Shown piece by piece: positions 1-8,263 of a stretch of 64,000 nucleotides of DNA (positions within the stretch are counted from its first letter, which is position 1; the number at the start of each line of letters is the position of its first letter). The DNA comes from DASWNP01 sp036399175 (GTDB taxonomy: Bacteria; Acidobacteriota; Blastocatellia; Pyrinomonadales; Pyrinomonadaceae). Below the pieces are notes generated by a model. That model ran no database searches. It had not been told where the DNA came from and saw only the letters and a program-made list of their open reading frames with translations. Made by a program: the position numbers and the translations under genes. The stretch spans positions 1 through 64,000 of the forward strand of contig DASWNP010000056.1 in NCBI GenBank assembly GCA_036399175.1, in the 5' to 3' direction.

Positions 1-80
1 TTTTCAGTTTTCGGTTTTCAGTTTTCAGCAGAAGACAGTTGCTTCTTTTCTGAAAACTGAAAACCGAAAACTGAAAACTG
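1..80. repeat. Heptamer foldback array, TTTTCAG family
   Basis: Four tandem heptamers (TTTTCAG, TTTTCGG, TTTTCAG, TTTTCAG; 1-28) face their exact reverse complement at about 50-77. The one variant unit (CGG) is mirrored by CCG at the matching place in the other arm, so the 28-bp arms are perfectly complementary. The loop contains a small GAAG/CTTC hairpin. It starts directly after the stop codon of the minus-strand rqcH gene. The same word and a related loop recur near 9370-9420. The left boundary is cut by the window edge. Confidence 0.85.
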
Positions 81-82
81 CT

Positions 83-1627
83 TCACCCTCGTTCGATGCT
101 TTCGCGGGGCTCGACCAGGAGCGTGCGGAAGCTTGAGAGGCGGACGAGGCCGGGGGCTGCGCCTTTGATTTTGGAGACGAACTTGCGCGGCGTGTAGTGG
201 ACGGCGACCTTCGAGTCTTTGCGCGCTTGGCTGAAGTGGGCGGCGAGCTGTGCGGCCTCGATGACGGTGCGGTGGGGAACTTCTTCGTTGCGCGCACGCT
301 GGCGGACGATGACGTGCGAGCCGGGATAATCGGCAGCGTGAAGCCAGAGGTCTTGAGAACGCGCGACGCGGAAAGTGAGATAGTCGTTATCTTTCGCACC
401 ACGCCCGACGAGGATTTCAAAGCCGTCGGACGAGACGTAGCGACGCGCGCCCGCGACCGTCTGCGTCGCTTTCTGTTTCGACGCGGAGCGCGCGGCGTGT
501 GTGCCAGTCGAAGCCGACGAAGTGCGAGCCCTTCGTGTGTCGCCCGTTTGCGCGCCCCGGTGCTCGCCTCTGGCGAAGGCTTCGAGGGCATCGGAGTCGC
601 GCGCGTCGATGATGCTTTGCAGCGCTGCGCGCTCGGCTTCGAGCCTGTCGAGGTCGCGCGTTATCGCTTCGAGACGCTGAGAAATCTCGGCGGCGGCGCG
701 CCGCGCTTTCGTGTAGCGCGAGAAGGCGCGGGCGGCCTCTTCCTGCAAGCTGCGGTTTTCGTCAACCTCAAGCTCGATGGTCGGCGCATCGTCGGCGAAG
801 TAGTCCGTGAGACGAACGATTTGGCCGCGTCGCTCGGCGTTGGCGAGATTGGCGAGCAGGAGGTCGCCCACTCTTTTGTGTGCTTCGGCGTCGCCGTGCG
901 CGGCGAGGTCGCGCTCAAGGTTGCGCCGAAGCTTGCGCTGCTTCTCGGCGGACTGCCTGAGACGCGCGGCGAGGGCGGCGGCGCGCGCATCGAAGGTGTG
1001 AGCTTCTTCCGCGCGGTGATGATAATCGTCGAGGGCTTCAGAGAGGGAAGCGAACGAGCCGCGCTCGAAGATACGCTGCGACGGTTGCGTCGTCTCTCCC
1101 GTCTGCGTCGAAGGCGCTTCAACAGTATCGGCGGAGGTGGTACGTGAAGGCGGCTCGTAAGGGTCGCCGGTCTGCTGACCTGCGCCGTGCGCGGCGCGGA
1201 TGGAATCGATGATGCGTTGCTCTTCGTCGAGCAGAAAGAGGTTGGCGGAGCGTCCTGTCATCTGCGCGACGAGCGTGCGCTCGCGCGCGTCTCCGGCGGC
1301 GTCGCGCGCGTCGAAAGAGAAGCGCACGATGCGGTCGGTTTCGTCCTTTGTGAGCGACTGGAGAGGTGCGCCGCCCGTGTGTTTGCGCAGCGCGAGCGCG
1401 AAGGGCGACGGCGCGATTGACTGCCGCTCAAGCTCGCGCACCGTGCGCCCTATCAGGTAGAGACGCTGGCGGCTCGGCTCGACCGAGAGCAGAAGATAGC
1501 GCCCGTCCGCCGTGCGAAAGTCGATGACGATGGCGGCGCGCGCGAGCTGAAAGATTTTGCCCAAAGCACGACCGACGAGGGCGGGCGCAATCTCTTCGAC
1601 GATAGCTTTGAGCGTCGGGTCGTTCAT
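83..1627 (-). CDS. rqcH: NFACT family ribosome-associated quality control factor (RqcH/Rqc2-like)
   Basis: Predicted 514 aa. The N-terminal NFACT-N region (about 1-170) keeps the Asp-Arg pair (in KDETDRIVRFSF) needed in Rqc2/RqcH for peptidyl-tRNA and alanine-tailing work. A charged, coiled-coil-like middle (about 200-340) follows, then a C-terminal NFACT-R domain (about 395-500) containing NDYLTFRVARSQDLWLHA and PGSHVIVR. By family knowledge it binds obstructed 50S subunits and adds C-terminal alanine tails to stalled chains. The open frame continues 139 codons upstream, but that part is Arg/His-rich and unlike the family, so I start at MNDPTLKAIVEE. The start lacks a Shine-Dalgarno sequence and sits in a CCTTATGAAC context shared with several other genes here. 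Confidence 0.88.
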   Translation of the reverse strand: MNDPTLKAIVEEIAPALVGRALGKIFQLARAAIVIDFRTADGRYLLLSVEPSRQRLYLIGRTVRELERQSIAPSPFALALRKHTGGAPLQSLTKDETDRIVRFSFDARDAAGDARERTLVAQMTGRSANLFLLDEEQRIIDSIRAAHGAGQQTGDPYEPPSRTTSADTVEAPSTQTGETTQPSQRIFERGSFASLSEALDDYHHRAEEAHTFDARAAALAARLRQSAEKQRKLRRNLERDLAAHGDAEAHKRVGDLLLANLANAERRGQIVRLTDYFADDAPTIELEVDENRSLQEEAARAFSRYTKARRAAAEISQRLEAITRDLDRLEAERAALQSIIDARDSDALEAFARGEHRGAQTGDTRRARTSSASTGTHAARSASKQKATQTVAGARRYVSSDGFEILVGRGAKDNDYLTFRVARSQDLWLHAADYPGSHVIVRQRARNEEVPHRTVIEAAQLAAHFSQARKDSKVAVHYTPRKFVSKIKGAAPGLVRLSSFRTLLVEPRESIERG

Positions 1628-1659
1628 AAGGAAAACTGTTGATGCGTGCTTTGGAGCAT

Positions 1660-1701
1660 TAGAACACAAAAACGCCGGAGGCGAAAAATCGTGCCTCCGG
1701 C
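1660..1701 (-). terminator. Rho-independent terminator downstream of the RDD gene
   Basis: A perfect 9-bp stem (GCCGGAGGC 1674-1682 with GCCTCCGGC 1693-1701, 10-nt loop) is followed on the minus strand by a T-rich run (TTTTTGTGTTCT). It lies 46 nt after the stop of the minus-strand RDD gene and before rqcH, so the two are probably separate transcripts. Confidence 0.7.
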
Positions 1702-1746
1702 TTATTCGTGCTGTTTGGATGTAAAAGCTCCGGTCGGGCGTCCGGC

Positions 1747-3330
1747 TTATTCGTGAACGACGATGGTTCCCGAAAGGTGGTCGTGCGCCGTGCGGCGTTC
1801 GGCGTCGAAGAGCGCATAGAGCAGCCCGAGCCCGAAGGTTGCGAGCGAGAGCATGTAGAAGATGGCGCGGCGCGCGGACTGTCCGGTCGTCGGGACGAGA
1901 GCCGAGCGCGCATCGACGGCGCGCAGGGAGAAGAGATGCATGCCGAGCGTGCGACCGATGAGCCCTGTGGAGACGACAAGGTAGATGAACATGACGATGA
2001 CGAGGATGCCTAGCATCGAGGCGAGCACGCGACGGTCGTTCCAATGGCTGCTCGTCAGCTCGATGATGGCGGCGAAGGGCGCGGAGAGAAAGAGGACGAT
2101 GAGCAGGTCTGCGATGCTGGCGAAGAGGCGGCCTGCGAGCGGCGCGCGGTCGTTGTAGGAATGCGTCTCGACGATGGGGACGCAGTTGGCGGCATCCGTT
2201 ATCTCCATCTCGCGCTTCTGCGTGAGCACGTCGCCGTTCGAGGCATGCGTCGCTCTCAGGCTGCCGGTGGTGCGCGTCGTTTTGAGCGCGGGCGCGGCGG
2301 CTGTCGCGGCCAGGGATGCGCGGGCGTCGGGAGTTATCGACGCGGTCGTCGATGCGTCCGCTGCCGTCGCTGCGATTGTCTCAACAGGCAACTCGGGTTT
2401 GGCGGCGCGCGGCAGTTCTGTTTTGGAAACCTGAGCGACAGTTTCGGCTTTCGCCGAGGGCTGCGGCTGCTGCGCCGAAACCACGACGAGGCCGGACGAC
2501 GAACGTGCAGCTTCGGCGGAGGGACGCGCGGCTTCCGCCCGCAGGACTTCGGAGGGAAGCTCCGACTTCTGCGCCGACGATTCCGTCTTCAAGGCCGACA
2601 CTTCTACCTTCGACGCTTCGGGCGCGTGCGGCGCTTCGGCGAAGGGCACGCCGAGAGAAGCGGAACGCGTCGGGGGCGGGGCTTTGAAGGTCTGTGCGTC
2701 GGGCTCCGGCCTGTAGCTCTCTTCGGGCGCGTAGGCGATGGCGGCGGCGGTGGCCGCGCCTGCCTGCGACGTGCGAGATTTTGAGGCCGGGGGGGCGGGC
2801 TGGCGCGCTCGCTCGATACGGCGCAGTGCTGCGACGACGAGCGGATTGAGCGGCGGCGCGTCGGGGCGCGAAGAGACGAGTCCGAGCGAATGAGCGCGGT
2901 TTTCATCCGCCTCCTGCTCGGCGGCCTGCGCTGTGTCGTCGGCATGGTAGCCCAGAACTGCCGCCGCCTGGCGTGCGGCTTCCTGTTCGAGCGCCGCCTC
3001 GCGTGCTTTGCGCTGCTGGATTTCGCGGACGCGCTCGCTCAAATCCTTGCGCCACTGCGGGCGCGGAGCCGTGCGCCCTGGAAACTCTATCAGGGATGCG
3101 GGCGGAGCTTGCGTCGCGGTGGCGGTGGCAGTTGCGGTGCCGGTCGCGGCGTCGCTCGTCGCGTTTGAGTTGGAAGTGGAAGCGGATGCACGGTTTTCGG
3201 CACGCGGCGTAGTTGTCCAGGTGGCGGCGGTCTTTTCCGGGTCGGGGGCGGAGGTGGACGCCGGTTTGTGACAACGTGGGCATGCGTCGAGCGCATTGGA
3301 ATATACGGCGCGGCACGCGGCACATTGCAT
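1747..3330 (-). CDS. Zinc-ribbon RDD-family membrane protein
   Basis: 527 aa. The N-terminus carries a zinc ribbon with four cysteines (C3, C6, C17, C20: CAAC ... CPRC). Residues about 25-390 are low-complexity, Ala/Pro/Ser/Thr-rich and probably disordered. The C-terminus (about 395-525) is an RDD domain with three hydrophobic segments (ASIADLLIVLFLSAPFAA, a run after SMLGILVIVMF, and FYMLSLATFGLGLLYALF). RDD proteins are poorly characterised membrane proteins, some linked to ion transport; the substrate is unknown. The start has a good GGAGG ribosome site. A terminator follows at 1660-1701. Zinc ribbon plus RDD fusions recur in Acidobacteriota-type genomes, but the role is unassigned. Confidence 0.8.
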   Translation of the reverse strand: MQCAACRAVYSNALDACPRCHKPASTSAPDPEKTAATWTTTPRAENRASASTSNSNATSDAATGTATATATATQAPPASLIEFPGRTAPRPQWRKDLSERVREIQQRKAREAALEQEAARQAAAVLGYHADDTAQAAEQEADENRAHSLGLVSSRPDAPPLNPLVVAALRRIERARQPAPPASKSRTSQAGAATAAAIAYAPEESYRPEPDAQTFKAPPPTRSASLGVPFAEAPHAPEASKVEVSALKTESSAQKSELPSEVLRAEAARPSAEAARSSSGLVVVSAQQPQPSAKAETVAQVSKTELPRAAKPELPVETIAATAADASTTASITPDARASLAATAAAPALKTTRTTGSLRATHASNGDVLTQKREMEITDAANCVPIVETHSYNDRAPLAGRLFASIADLLIVLFLSAPFAAIIELTSSHWNDRRVLASMLGILVIVMFIYLVVSTGLIGRTLGMHLFSLRAVDARSALVPTTGQSARRAIFYMLSLATFGLGLLYALFDAERRTAHDHLSGTIVVHE

Positions 3331-3431
3331 ATCGGAGGAGCCTCCCTTTTTGAGACAAAATTAAGAATTTTTGTGTGTCTGGGACGACGGGCGACGCCTG
3401 TAAACCCAAACGCTTTGCGGAGTCGCGGCGG

Positions 3432-3461
3432 ATGCTATCAGAAACTACTTTAAGTCGTCAA
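3432..3461 (-). promoter_or_regulatory. Candidate sigma70-like promoter for the RDD gene
   Basis: Reading the minus strand, TTGACG (3461-3456) is followed after 18 nt by TAGCAT (3437-3432), about 100 nt upstream of the start at 3330. The -35 matches well and the -10 moderately. This is a pattern match only; the spacer 3331-3613 otherwise shows no gene. Confidence 0.4.
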
Positions 3462-3613
3462 CCAGAAAATATACCAGACACAGTAGTTGCAGGTCGAAAA
3501 GCTACAACATGCTGGGTGGAGACTCGGCGGAGGTCGGTGCGAGGGACGGCGGGGTCGCTTCTAAAGTGCTTCTAAAGTGTATGAGAAGCGTGCTGTAAGA
3601 GACGGAAACGGCT

Positions 3614-4453
3614 CTAGCGGATGAGCGTACCGGTGCGCCGCCAGCGCGTGTTTTTGAAGAAGTCGATGAGGAAATTGCCGCTCGAAGGAGCGCCTTCGTC
3701 GTAAGACCAGATGACGAACATCGCGCGCCCGATAATCAGGTCGCGCGGGACGAAGCCCCAGCGACGGCTGTCGGAGCTGTTGTCGCGGTTGTCGCCCATG
3801 ACGAAGTATTGATTGGCGGGGATGGTGACGGGCTGGCCGTTGGTGCCGAACTTGAAGAAGGATGAGACGGAGGCTGGCTCGATGCTCTGCGCGGCGGGCT
3901 GGAGCGTGTCGGCTTCGTAGTAGACGGTGTAGGGCAGCTCGCCCGCGCCGCGCGGCGGGTTGTCGAGAATTTTCATCTCGGCCTTCTCGTCGCCTGTCGT
4001 GCGGTCTTCGCGGGTGGCGCGATGCTCGGGCAGAACCTGCCCGTTGATGAGGATGTTTGCGCCGCGCACTTCGAGCGTGTCGCCGGGCATGCCGATAACG
4101 CGCTTGATGTAGAAGGTCTGGTAGCGGATGACGACTTCGTTGGTGTCGATGTCCGAGGGGTACTTGAAGACGATGATGTCGCCGCGACGGATTTCGCGCT
4201 GCGGGAGGAAGGGCAGCGTCTCGCCGGGCGCGAAGATGAACTTGTTGATGAGGAAGTGGTCGCCGACGAGGATGGTGTTCTGCATCGAGGCCGAAGGGAC
4301 CGCTGCGGCCTGCCCGACGAAGGTCATAAAGAAGAGCGCCATGACGGCGGTGACGACGAGCGACTCGAAATACTCTCGCCAGAGCGAGCGCGTCGGTCGG
4401 GCGTCGGTCTTATCGTCGGAGACGCTTGAAGCTGTGTCTTTGTTCTCTGTCAC
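3614..4453 (-). CDS. lepB: Signal peptidase I
   Basis: 279 aa, S26 family. After a cytosolic N-terminus there is a single transmembrane segment (about 31-50), then the catalytic serine box (VPSASMQNT, Ser56), the binding-pocket strand RRGDIIVFKYP, the lysine general base (YIKRVIGMPGDT, Lys117) and the C-terminal GDNRDNSSDSRRWG box. It should cleave Sec/Tat signal peptides at the outer face of the inner membrane. A GTG start is used: no in-frame ATG precedes the membrane anchor. It begins 39 nt after the stop of the DUF2203 gene on the same strand and is probably cotranscribed with it. An insertion of about 40 residues between the Lys box and the last box is within the range of the family. Confidence 0.93.
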   Translation of the reverse strand: MTENKDTASSVSDDKTDARPTRSLWREYFESLVVTAVMALFFMTFVGQAAAVPSASMQNTILVGDHFLINKFIFAPGETLPFLPQREIRRGDIIVFKYPSDIDTNEVVIRYQTFYIKRVIGMPGDTLEVRGANILINGQVLPEHRATREDRTTGDEKAEMKILDNPPRGAGELPYTVYYEADTLQPAAQSIEPASVSSFFKFGTNGQPVTIPANQYFVMGDNRDNSSDSRRWGFVPRDLIIGRAMFVIWSYDEGAPSSGNFLIDFFKNTRWRRTGTLIR

Positions 4454-4492
4454 TGATGTTGAAGCTCCGAAGAGCGTCGCTCTAAAGAATCA

Positions 4493-4873
4493 TCAGAGCG
4501 GCTGTCGTCCGGCGAAGCCCGCGTCTACGTCGTGCCACCACTGAATCTCGTCGCCCTCGCCGAGCTGCCAGCAGAGCAAAACGACCCGCCCGTCGCGCAT
4601 ACATGGAAAGTCGATGAGCCCGCGCGCGTGGTCTTTGAGCTGCACGCCCAAGGCTTCAAGCTCGCCCGTGCGCTCGACCAGGCTGAGAAGCGCGGCGACG
4701 TAAGCGCCGCTGCCCGGCGCGAAGCCTCCGCCACCCTGCTCGGCTCCTTCCGCCGCGCGCCGCGCTTCGTCACGAAACGAGACCAGACGCTTGTACGCTC
4801 GCTGAACAGCCTCGACGATACCACGCGCCGTCGGCAGCAGAGCGTTCGCCTCTTCGACTTTAAACAACTTCAT
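4493..4873 (-). CDS. DUF2203 family protein
   Basis: 126 aa, matching the small DUF2203 family: it begins MKLFKVEEANALLPTARG, has a helical middle and ends with a conserved CMRDGRVVLLCWQLGEGD / IQWWHDVDAGFAGRQPL region. Function is unknown; the family is common in Acidobacteriota, Bacillota and Deinococcota. It lies directly upstream of lepB. The ATG has no Shine-Dalgarno sequence: it follows a heptamer array and uses the TTCTTATGAAG context seen at other genes in this window. Confidence 0.8.
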   Translation of the reverse strand: MKLFKVEEANALLPTARGIVEAVQRAYKRLVSFRDEARRAAEGAEQGGGGFAPGSGAYVAALLSLVERTGELEALGVQLKDHARGLIDFPCMRDGRVVLLCWQLGEGDEIQWWHDVDAGFAGRQPL

Positions 4874-4879
4874 AAGAAC

Positions 4880-5043
4880 AGTGACGAGCGACGAGTGACG
4901 AGTGACGAGTTAAAAGCTGGTGAATAGTAAATCGTAAATGGTGAATCGAAAGAGAACTGTCTTTCACTATTTACGATTGACGATTGACGATTTACTTCTC
5001 TTTCTCTCTTGCTCGTCACTCGTCCCTGGTCACTCGTCACTGC
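4880..5043. repeat. Composite heptamer foldback array, AGTGACG outside and GTAAATC inside
   Basis: Outer arms are AGTGACG-type heptamers (4880-4910 and about 5011-5043); inner arms are GTGAATAG/GTAAATC-type units (about 4919-4948 and 4965-4996) around a short loop. The right linker between inner and outer arms, read on the minus strand (GAGCAAGAG...AAGAAGTAAATC), closely matches the left linker of the array at 59542-59735, so the two are copies of one composite element. It fills the whole spacer between the stop of the NYN gene (5045) and the start of the DUF2203 gene (4873). Confidence 0.85.
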
Positions 5044-5044
5044 A

Positions 5045-5902
5045 TTACTGGTCGTCGGTGACGCGGATGAAGCCGGGGATTGAGGGGAACTGGTCTATCA
5101 CCTCTTCGCCGATTCCTGCCTCGTCGATGGAGCCCGCCGCCGGGGCGTCGAAAATTTCTCGGTGGTTGTTGCCGGAGGCGTTGGCGGAAGATTGTAGATG
5201 AGCGGGTGTGTGCGAAGCGTTGTTGCCGGTGCTGCCGCCGCCGCCGCCGTTGGGCAGGTTGTTTGCGCCAGCGCCGTGATTCTGGTTGTTCTGTTCGTGG
5301 CCGTTGTGCAGATAGGTCGGGGGATGGTCGTCGTGGTGCGGGTGGTGCTCGTAGTAACGATTCCCGACGTGCGAGGCTTCCTTGCGTACCTTCTCTGCAA
5401 TCTCGCCGAGGTCGATGAAGTAGTCGGCCACGTCGATGAGCTTGGGCGCGGTGTTGGAGCGGAAGCCCGCCACCTCGACGCGACAGCCCTTGTAGGCGAC
5501 GGCGTTGACGGCGTAGACGAAATCCTCGTCGCCCGAAACCAGCACAGCCGTATCGTAACGGCCTGCGAGCGAGAGCATATCGACAGCGATTTCAACGTCG
5601 AGGTTGGCCTTGCGCGTGCCGTCGTAGAAGGTCTTCAGCTCTTTCTGCACGACGCGGAAACCGTTGCGGCGCATCCAGAGCAGAAAGCCCTGCTGGCGCT
5701 CCGCACCGACATCGACGCCCGTGTAGAAGAAGGCGCGCAGAAGCCTCCCGTCGCCCAAAAGGACGCGGAGAAGCTTGTTGTAGTCGATGTCGATGTTGTG
5801 AAACCGCGCTGCGTGGAAAAGATTGTTACCGTCGATGAAAACCGCGACTCTACCTCTGTAACCGAGTTGCCAGGAGATGTTGTTCGTAGGGTCAAAATGC
5901 AT
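5045..5902 (-). CDS. NYN/PIN-like (LabA/DUF88) domain protein
   Basis: 285 aa. The first 170 residues form an NYN domain of the LabA/DUF88 type: a beta strand ending in the acidic box VAVFIDGNN (Asp24), LDVEIAVDML (Asp102, Asp108) and LVSGDEDF (Asp125, Asp127), the acidic residues that coordinate metal in PIN-like nucleases. An RNA-cleaving or RNA-binding role is inferred. Residues about 185-250 are a His/Asn/Gly-rich, probably disordered tail, which could bind metal or simply be low complexity. It is followed by a heptamer array and by DUF2203/lepB on the same strand. Confidence 0.82.
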   Translation of the reverse strand: MHFDPTNNISWQLGYRGRVAVFIDGNNLFHAARFHNIDIDYNKLLRVLLGDGRLLRAFFYTGVDVGAERQQGFLLWMRRNGFRVVQKELKTFYDGTRKANLDVEIAVDMLSLAGRYDTAVLVSGDEDFVYAVNAVAYKGCRVEVAGFRSNTAPKLIDVADYFIDLGEIAEKVRKEASHVGNRYYEHHPHHDDHPPTYLHNGHEQNNQNHGAGANNLPNGGGGGSTGNNASHTPAHLQSSANASGNNHREIFDAPAAGSIDEAGIGEEVIDQFPSIPGFIRVTDDQ

Positions 5903-6010
5903 GCAAAAAATACTCCGTCAAAGTCATTCGATTTCAAATATCAAGATAACCACCTTGCCTAGAATGCCGCCGCCGGGCTTGAAGGTCAAGCTAAAAAGAT
6001 TAAGGCCATG

Positions 6011-6973
6011 TTAAAAAGGAAGGCTTTGCGCCGTCGTCGTCTGTCGAGGCGGAGCTTTGTCGGGGTCGGGAGAGGCGGGCGGCGCGGCGGCGAGCGTGTC
6101 GCCCGTGACCGCATCGATGTAGACCATGAGCGGGTTCGCGCGCCCGACCGAAGCTTCCCATGCCAGATGAAGCTCCAGAGAATTCGGGTCGGCAGCACTT
6201 CTCATTGGATAGACTACCATCTCGCGTATGGAGACCTCTTCGCCCGAGGGGATAGAGAGCGTCTGCTCCATCCCTGCGTCGTCTCTGTAGGTGACGGTGC
6301 GACCGGCGAGGCGCAGAGCAGTCTCCTTCGCCGTCAGGAGCGTGAGCTGCGTGCGGACGTTGTTGAGGGCGCGGCGGAGTCGTTCGGTGTCGGGGATGGC
6401 GGTGCTGTTGATGGCCGTCACGCGCAAATCGGGAGTGAAGTTAATTTCGAGGACGCCGTATCCGGCGCGGAGCGGATAGAGGAAGGGGCGCTGCTGGTAG
6501 CGTGCGCGCCGGGTGGAATCGGCGTTGTCGGCGCGCTCGACGAGCGAAAGCTCTGTGGGGACGACGCCGAGCAGAGGCGCGGCGTCGGCGATGAAGCGAC
6601 GCAGCGCCTCGCGCAATTCCTCTTCGGTCTGCTTCGCGCCCTCGCCGCCGACCTTCGGCAGACGCAGCGACGCCGCCGGAGTCGTCGCGGGCAGAGCGCG
6701 CAGCGTCGCCGTCACGGGTTGCAGCTCGGGCTCGGAGCCTGAGCCAATGCCGGAGGCGTCGGCGAGCGTCGTCCAGGCGGCGAGCGCGCGGTCGCGCCGC
6801 TCCTCGCTCGCGCCGAGAATGACCGGATAGGGCGGCCCCGCCGCGCGCGGTCGTCCGGCCTCCGGCGGACGCGAAAGACTCGCGCACGCGCAAGAGAAGA
6901 GCACCGAGGTCAGGCACAAACTCACGCGCAGCCACACGCGCCCGGGCGTTCTATTTACGAAGATGAGAGCCAT
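6011..6973 (-). CDS. Putative secreted lipoprotein with PepSY/FTP-like repeats
   Basis: 320 aa from the ATG at 6973 (an in-frame TTG lies 15 nt further upstream). The N-terminus has a positively charged start, a hydrophobic run (VSLCLTSVLFSC) and a cysteine that could be a lipobox, so outer-membrane or periplasmic lipoprotein is likely. The rest has two regions that look like PepSY/FTP-type folds: TEEELREALRRFIADAAPLL..., and near the C-terminus LELHLAWEASVGRANPLMVYIDAVTGDTL, a phrase typical of FTP/PepSY propeptide modules. No catalytic motif is seen. A -10-like TATAAT at 7035-7030, inside a foldback repeat, would give a leader of about 50 nt. A GGAG lies close to the ATG. Confidence 0.6.
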   Translation of the reverse strand: MALIFVNRTPGRVWLRVSLCLTSVLFSCACASLSRPPEAGRPRAAGPPYPVILGASEERRDRALAAWTTLADASGIGSGSEPELQPVTATLRALPATTPAASLRLPKVGGEGAKQTEEELREALRRFIADAAPLLGVVPTELSLVERADNADSTRRARYQQRPFLYPLRAGYGVLEINFTPDLRVTAINSTAIPDTERLRRALNNVRTQLTLLTAKETALRLAGRTVTYRDDAGMEQTLSIPSGEEVSIREMVVYPMRSAADPNSLELHLAWEASVGRANPLMVYIDAVTGDTLAAAPPASPDPDKAPPRQTTTAQSLPF

Positions 6974-7029
6974 ATCTCCGAAGGACAATGAAAAGAAAGC
7001 TCTTCAAACGTCGAAATCAATCGCCAGCG

Positions 7030-7035
7030 ATTATA
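7030..7035 (-). promoter_or_regulatory. -10 box of the divergent promoter for the lipoprotein gene
   Basis: The minus strand reads TTTTGTATAATCGC here, a perfect TATAAT about 57 nt from the start at 6973. No good -35 is evident at 17 nt. It is the mirror copy of the box at 7154-7159. Confidence 0.5.
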
Positions 7036-7153
7036 CAAAAGCAAGGATGAACAGCAAGTATGAAGGATGAAGGCGGAAGGATGAAAGAGTAATTTCTCAA
7101 CTCGAATCAGCACGCTTTCCGCCTTCCGCCTTCCGCCTTCATCCTTGCCTTTG

Positions 7154-7159
7154 TATAAT
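7154..7159 (+). promoter_or_regulatory. -10 box of the divergent promoter for the zinc-ribbon gene
   Basis: TTTGTATAATCG has a perfect TATAAT 21 nt before the TTG start at 7180, leaving a very short leader that still holds AAAGGAGA. The -35 region would fall in the CCGCCTT heptamers and is poor. Confidence 0.5.
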
Positions 7160-7179
7160 CGAGGCAAAGGAGAGAAAGC

Positions 7180-8247
7180 TTGGCTGAGGAAAGGGAAGAG
7201 GAAGCGGACGCTTTGTCGTCGTCGCCGGTGCAGAAGGCGCGCGGGTTTTCGAGCGAGCAGATGGTGAGCTGCCGCGAGTGTGAGCGCGCCAACCCGCCGA
7301 CGCGCATGAACTGTCTCTACTGCGGCGCGGAGCTTCCCTTCGACGAAGCGAACGCCGCGCTGCGTCGCCCGTCGCTGCGGCCTCTGGAGGAATGGGAGCA
7401 AGGCTTCAACGTCGTCCTGCTGCCCGTCGAAGCTTCGACGGGTTCGTCTCCGGCCGAGTCGCAGAGGGAAGCAGCCGAGCTGCTGCGACTCGAAGCGGCG
7501 GATTTCGTCCGCATCATCGAAGCGCGACGGGCGCTGCCCCTGGCTCGCGCCGCGTCGCTCGAAGAAGCAGGGCTGCTGGAAGAGCGTCTGAAGAAGCTGG
7601 GCTTCAAGGTCTCGGTTGTGCCGGACGAGGTTTTGGAGATGGGAGCGCCGATGCCGTTTCGTATCAGGCGGCTTGAGTTGTCGGAAGACGGTTTGAGGGC
7701 GCAGGCCGTCGGCGGCGAGACGCAGGCGGTCGGGTGGAGAGAGTTGCGGGCGCTCGTGAGAGGGCGTCTGTTCACGCGGCGGGTCGAGCTGGAGGAACGG
7801 CGCACGCACCTGGGGATGCAGAGCGAGATGGTTGACGCGCGCGAGATTGCCGAAGACGAGAACGTGCTCGACCTCTTTCACGACGCCGACGCCGGCCAGA
7901 GACACTGGCGCATCGAGGGCGACAGCTTCGATTATTCCTGTCTTGGTGAGCGCAAGGCTCTGCTCGCCGCCGAAAATTTCCGCACGCTCGTCGAGCTTCT
8001 GCGCGCACGCGCGCCCCTTGCCGCTTATGACGAAGATTACTGGCGCGTGCGTCACCTTCTCGCGTTCATCTGGCCGCTCGCGGGTCGAACTGAATCGCGC
8101 GGCCTGAGGCGCGAACGCCCCGGCAAGTTCAACGTCGAGTCGAGCGCCGTCGTCTCCAACGAGCCCCAGTTCACGCGCTACGCGCGACTCTGCTTCGAGC
8201 TGCGCCGAAGAAGCCTGATGTCAGAAGAGGCCGCAGCGCAGACGTGA
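7180..8247 (+). CDS. Zinc-ribbon protein of unknown function
   Basis: 355 aa with a TTG start chosen because AAAGGAGA lies about 8 nt upstream and no ATG is better placed. Residues 31-48 form a zinc ribbon (CREC ... CLYC: C31, C34, C45, C48). The rest contains EAADFVRIIEARRALPLARA and LLEERLKKLGFKVSVVPDEVL, which resemble a degenerate regulatory fold for ribosomal-L7/L12-like or signal modules, but I do not recognise a family. No signal peptide or membrane segment is seen, so it is probably cytosolic. It is 16 nt upstream of rlmB and likely cotranscribed. A related zinc-ribbon gene follows at 9477. Confidence 0.7.
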   Translation: MAEEREEEADALSSSPVQKARGFSSEQMVSCRECERANPPTRMNCLYCGAELPFDEANAALRRPSLRPLEEWEQGFNVVLLPVEASTGSSPAESQREAAELLRLEAADFVRIIEARRALPLARAASLEEAGLLEERLKKLGFKVSVVPDEVLEMGAPMPFRIRRLELSEDGLRAQAVGGETQAVGWRELRALVRGRLFTRRVELEERRTHLGMQSEMVDAREIAEDENVLDLFHDADAGQRHWRIEGDSFDYSCLGERKALLAAENFRTLVELLRARAPLAAYDEDYWRVRHLLAFIWPLAGRTESRGLRRERPGKFNVESSAVVSNEPQFTRYARLCFELRRRSLMSEEAAAQT

Positions 8248-8263
8248 GAGGCTCTCTGCACAT

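Larger units (their letters stand above)
7028..7161. repeat. Foldback array of GGAAGGC/GGATGAA heptamers carrying a TATAAT at each end
   Basis: The left arm (7028 to about 7088) and right arm (about 7115-7161) are complementary: each outer end reads CGATTATACAAA...GCAAGGATGAA or its reverse complement, and the inner parts are GGAAGGC/GGATGAA units (three CCGCCTT units on the right). The array lies between two divergent genes. Because the arms are mirrored, the TATAAT box occurs once on each strand, facing outward toward each gene. Confidence 0.8.

Noticed and set aside
197..1147. A 316-codon plus-strand frame
   Set aside because: Antisense to rqcH; no ribosome site and a composition typical of a shadow frame.
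1628..2044. A longer rqcH with 139 extra N-terminal residues
   Set aside because: The extra part is Arg/His/Ala-rich, overlaps the terminator hairpin and the RDD gene's 3' end, and does not match the NFACT N-terminus, which begins at MNDPTLK.
4880..5043. Possible CRISPR array
   Set aside because: The units are only 7 nt, contiguous, with no unique spacers, and are arranged as inverted arms; no cas genes are near.
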